Positions 15,367 to 15,931 of a DNA stretch of 15,931 nt are shown piece by piece (position 1 is the stretch's first letter; every line of letters begins with the position of its first letter). The notes below the pieces were generated by a model. The model was not told the origin of the DNA and made no database searches. It worked only from the letters and a program-made list of their open reading frames with translations. The DNA is from Pseudomonadota bacterium (lineage in GTDB: Bacteria > Pseudomonadota > Alphaproteobacteria > Acetobacterales > Acetobacteraceae): the NCBI GenBank assembly GCA_021807975.1, contig JAKBCJ010000061.1:1-15931 (forward strand), given 5' to 3'. A program made the position numbers and the translations under genes.

Positions 15367-15473
15367 CCAGACCGTCATCCTCCCGGGTGCCAAAGCTGAT
15401 TCTCGGAGTGACGATGCGCGCGATTATCCTGGAATCGATTCTGTGTTGCCTTGCCGTATCGGTTGGCTGCTAA
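15363..15473 (+). CDS. Doubtful 36-residue ORF overlapping the end of tssM
   Basis: The ATG shares ATGA with the tssM stop, the layout of a coupled gene. The peptide begins MTRPSSSRVPKLIL and ends in a hydrophobic stretch AIILESILCCLAVSVGC with three Cys, so it could be a tiny membrane peptide. No ribosome site beyond the overlap is seen and no family is recognised. tagF often follows tssM, but nothing diagnostic of TagF is present. It may be chance, or the remnant of a lost start region. Confidence 0.25.
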   Translation: MTRPSSSRVPKLILGVTMRAIILESILCCLAVSVGC

Positions 15474-15505
15474 ATATCTACTAACGCCGAGAGACCTGAT
15501 AACCC

Positions 15506-15512
15506 AAGGGGA
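15506..15512 (+). promoter_or_regulatory. Ribosome binding site for the GTG-start gene at the right edge
   Basis: AAGGGGA lies eight bases before the GTG at 15521. An in-frame stop (TAA at 15500-15502) rules out any longer N-terminus. Confidence 0.65.
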
Positions 15513-15520
15513 CGACGAAC

Positions 15521-15931
15521 GTGGCCAAAGCACCTGCATCAGCCGCTGAAAGCATAATGGCGGCGGGCAAAATGAAGCCGCTGCTTGCCAGGCATAAACC
15601 GGTTGGGGCCGCGATCGGTCTGACCGCCGAGGGCGAAGGCGTGATCCTTCTGCATAAGAAGGCGAAGCCGAAGAAGGTCATGGCGATGCTGAAGGCCGCG
15701 GCGGGCAAGGAGAAACTGAAGCTGGACAATGCCAGCCTGCGGTTTGGACGTGCCGTGGTGGACCCGACCTACGACGCTGGAATGGTCCGGTTCTTCATCA
15801 ATAAGGCTGCCGCCGGCAGCATGCGCATGAAGCTGTTACCGGTGGTAAAGGAAGTTCCTTACCAGAAGGTCGAACTCAACATCGATGAGGGGCTGGAGCT
15901 GGAGCCAGATGATACCGCCGAGTCGCTGTCC
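15521..15931 (+). CDS. Unrecognised T6SS-linked protein, 3' end missing
   Basis: A GTG start with AAGGGGA upstream opens a frame that stays open for 137 codons to the window edge. The family is not recognised. The protein is basic at first (Lys-rich: HKKAKPKKV) and becomes acidic (IDEGLELEPDDTAE). There is no signal peptide or membrane segment, so it is probably cytosolic. Two similar strand-helix-strand units can be seen: residues 41-69 (VILLHKK ... VMAMLKAAAGKE ... KLKLD) and 89-122 (VRFFINK ... MRMKLLPVVKEV ... KVELNID). It lies 154 bases after tssM on the same strand with a possible weak promoter in between (TTGCCT near 15446, TAAATA near 15471). Because it follows tssM directly it is likely part of the T6SS cluster; its role (effector, chaperone or regulator) cannot be decided from this part. 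Confidence 0.75.
   Translation, partial: MAKAPASAAESIMAAGKMKPLLARHKPVGAAIGLTAEGEGVILLHKKAKPKKVMAMLKAAAGKEKLKLDNASLRFGRAVVDPTYDAGMVRFFINKAAAGSMRMKLLPVVKEVPYQKVELNIDEGLELEPDDTAESLS

Noticed and set aside
15186..15473. Longer version of the small ORF starting inside tssM
   Set aside because: It would overlap tssM by 180 bases in another frame, and the extra part is Arg/Gly-rich shadow sequence. Only the ATGA start at 15363 is worth keeping.
15363..15473. TagF remnant after tssM
   Set aside because: The first residues (MTRP) recall the usual start of genes in this position, but no TagF motif follows.
1..15931. Sigma-54 promoters, CRISPR arrays, insertion sequences, tRNA genes
   Set aside because: Looked for by eye; no -24/-12 pair in the intergenic gaps, no regular DNA repeat-spacer pattern, no transposase frame, no tRNA-like fold.

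Overview
The window is GC-rich and carries its coding signal on both strands. It looks like an alphaproteobacterium of the Rhodospirillales/Acetobacteraceae type. That is an inference from base composition and protein style (Ala/Pro-rich linkers, GTG and TTG starts, the form of the kinase C-terminus and of the adhesin C-terminus); no rRNA or tRNA is present to confirm it. No insertion sequence, CRISPR array, tRNA or rRNA was seen, and no gap without a gene exceeds 250 bases.

Left block, + strand (1-7598). The window opens inside a long secreted-type protein built of about 97-residue beta-rich repeats (filamentous haemagglutinin/TpsA-like, 5' end missing). One base after its stop begins a predicted lipoprotein with a TPR segment and a C-terminal CHAT (caspase-like) domain with an intact His/Cys pair. 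After another 24 bases comes a membrane Ser/Thr kinase of the PpkA type with a Cys-containing, DUF4384-like periplasmic region. The spacing suggests one transcription unit.

Middle block, - strand (7744-10292). In transcription order: a glucosaminidase-like peptidoglycan hydrolase without a signal peptide, an exported OmpA-like peptidoglycan-binding protein, and a membrane-anchored protein with an HExxH zinc-peptidase motif. This block converges on the kinase gene across a 145-base gap rich in inverted repeats, and diverges from the right block across a 248-base promoter region.

Right block, + strand (10541-15931). A fused TssL-OmpA protein and TssM (IcmF), the inner-membrane core of a type VI secretion system, overlap by ATGA. 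A doubtful 36-codon ORF overlaps the end of tssM, and then an unrecognised gene runs off the window.

How they fit together. The kinase plus TssL/TssM suggests T6SS control by threonine phosphorylation. TssL carries an N-terminal DRTVIRP motif at the place where PpkA phosphorylates Agrobacterium TssL (Thr14). A similar acidic-Thr-hydrophobic motif sits in the predicted cytosolic part of the kinase itself (T286) and of the HExxH protein (T8), which makes the latter a candidate new client of the pathway. The adhesin-like gene and CHAT lipoprotein upstream of the kinase are the least expected part of the locus.
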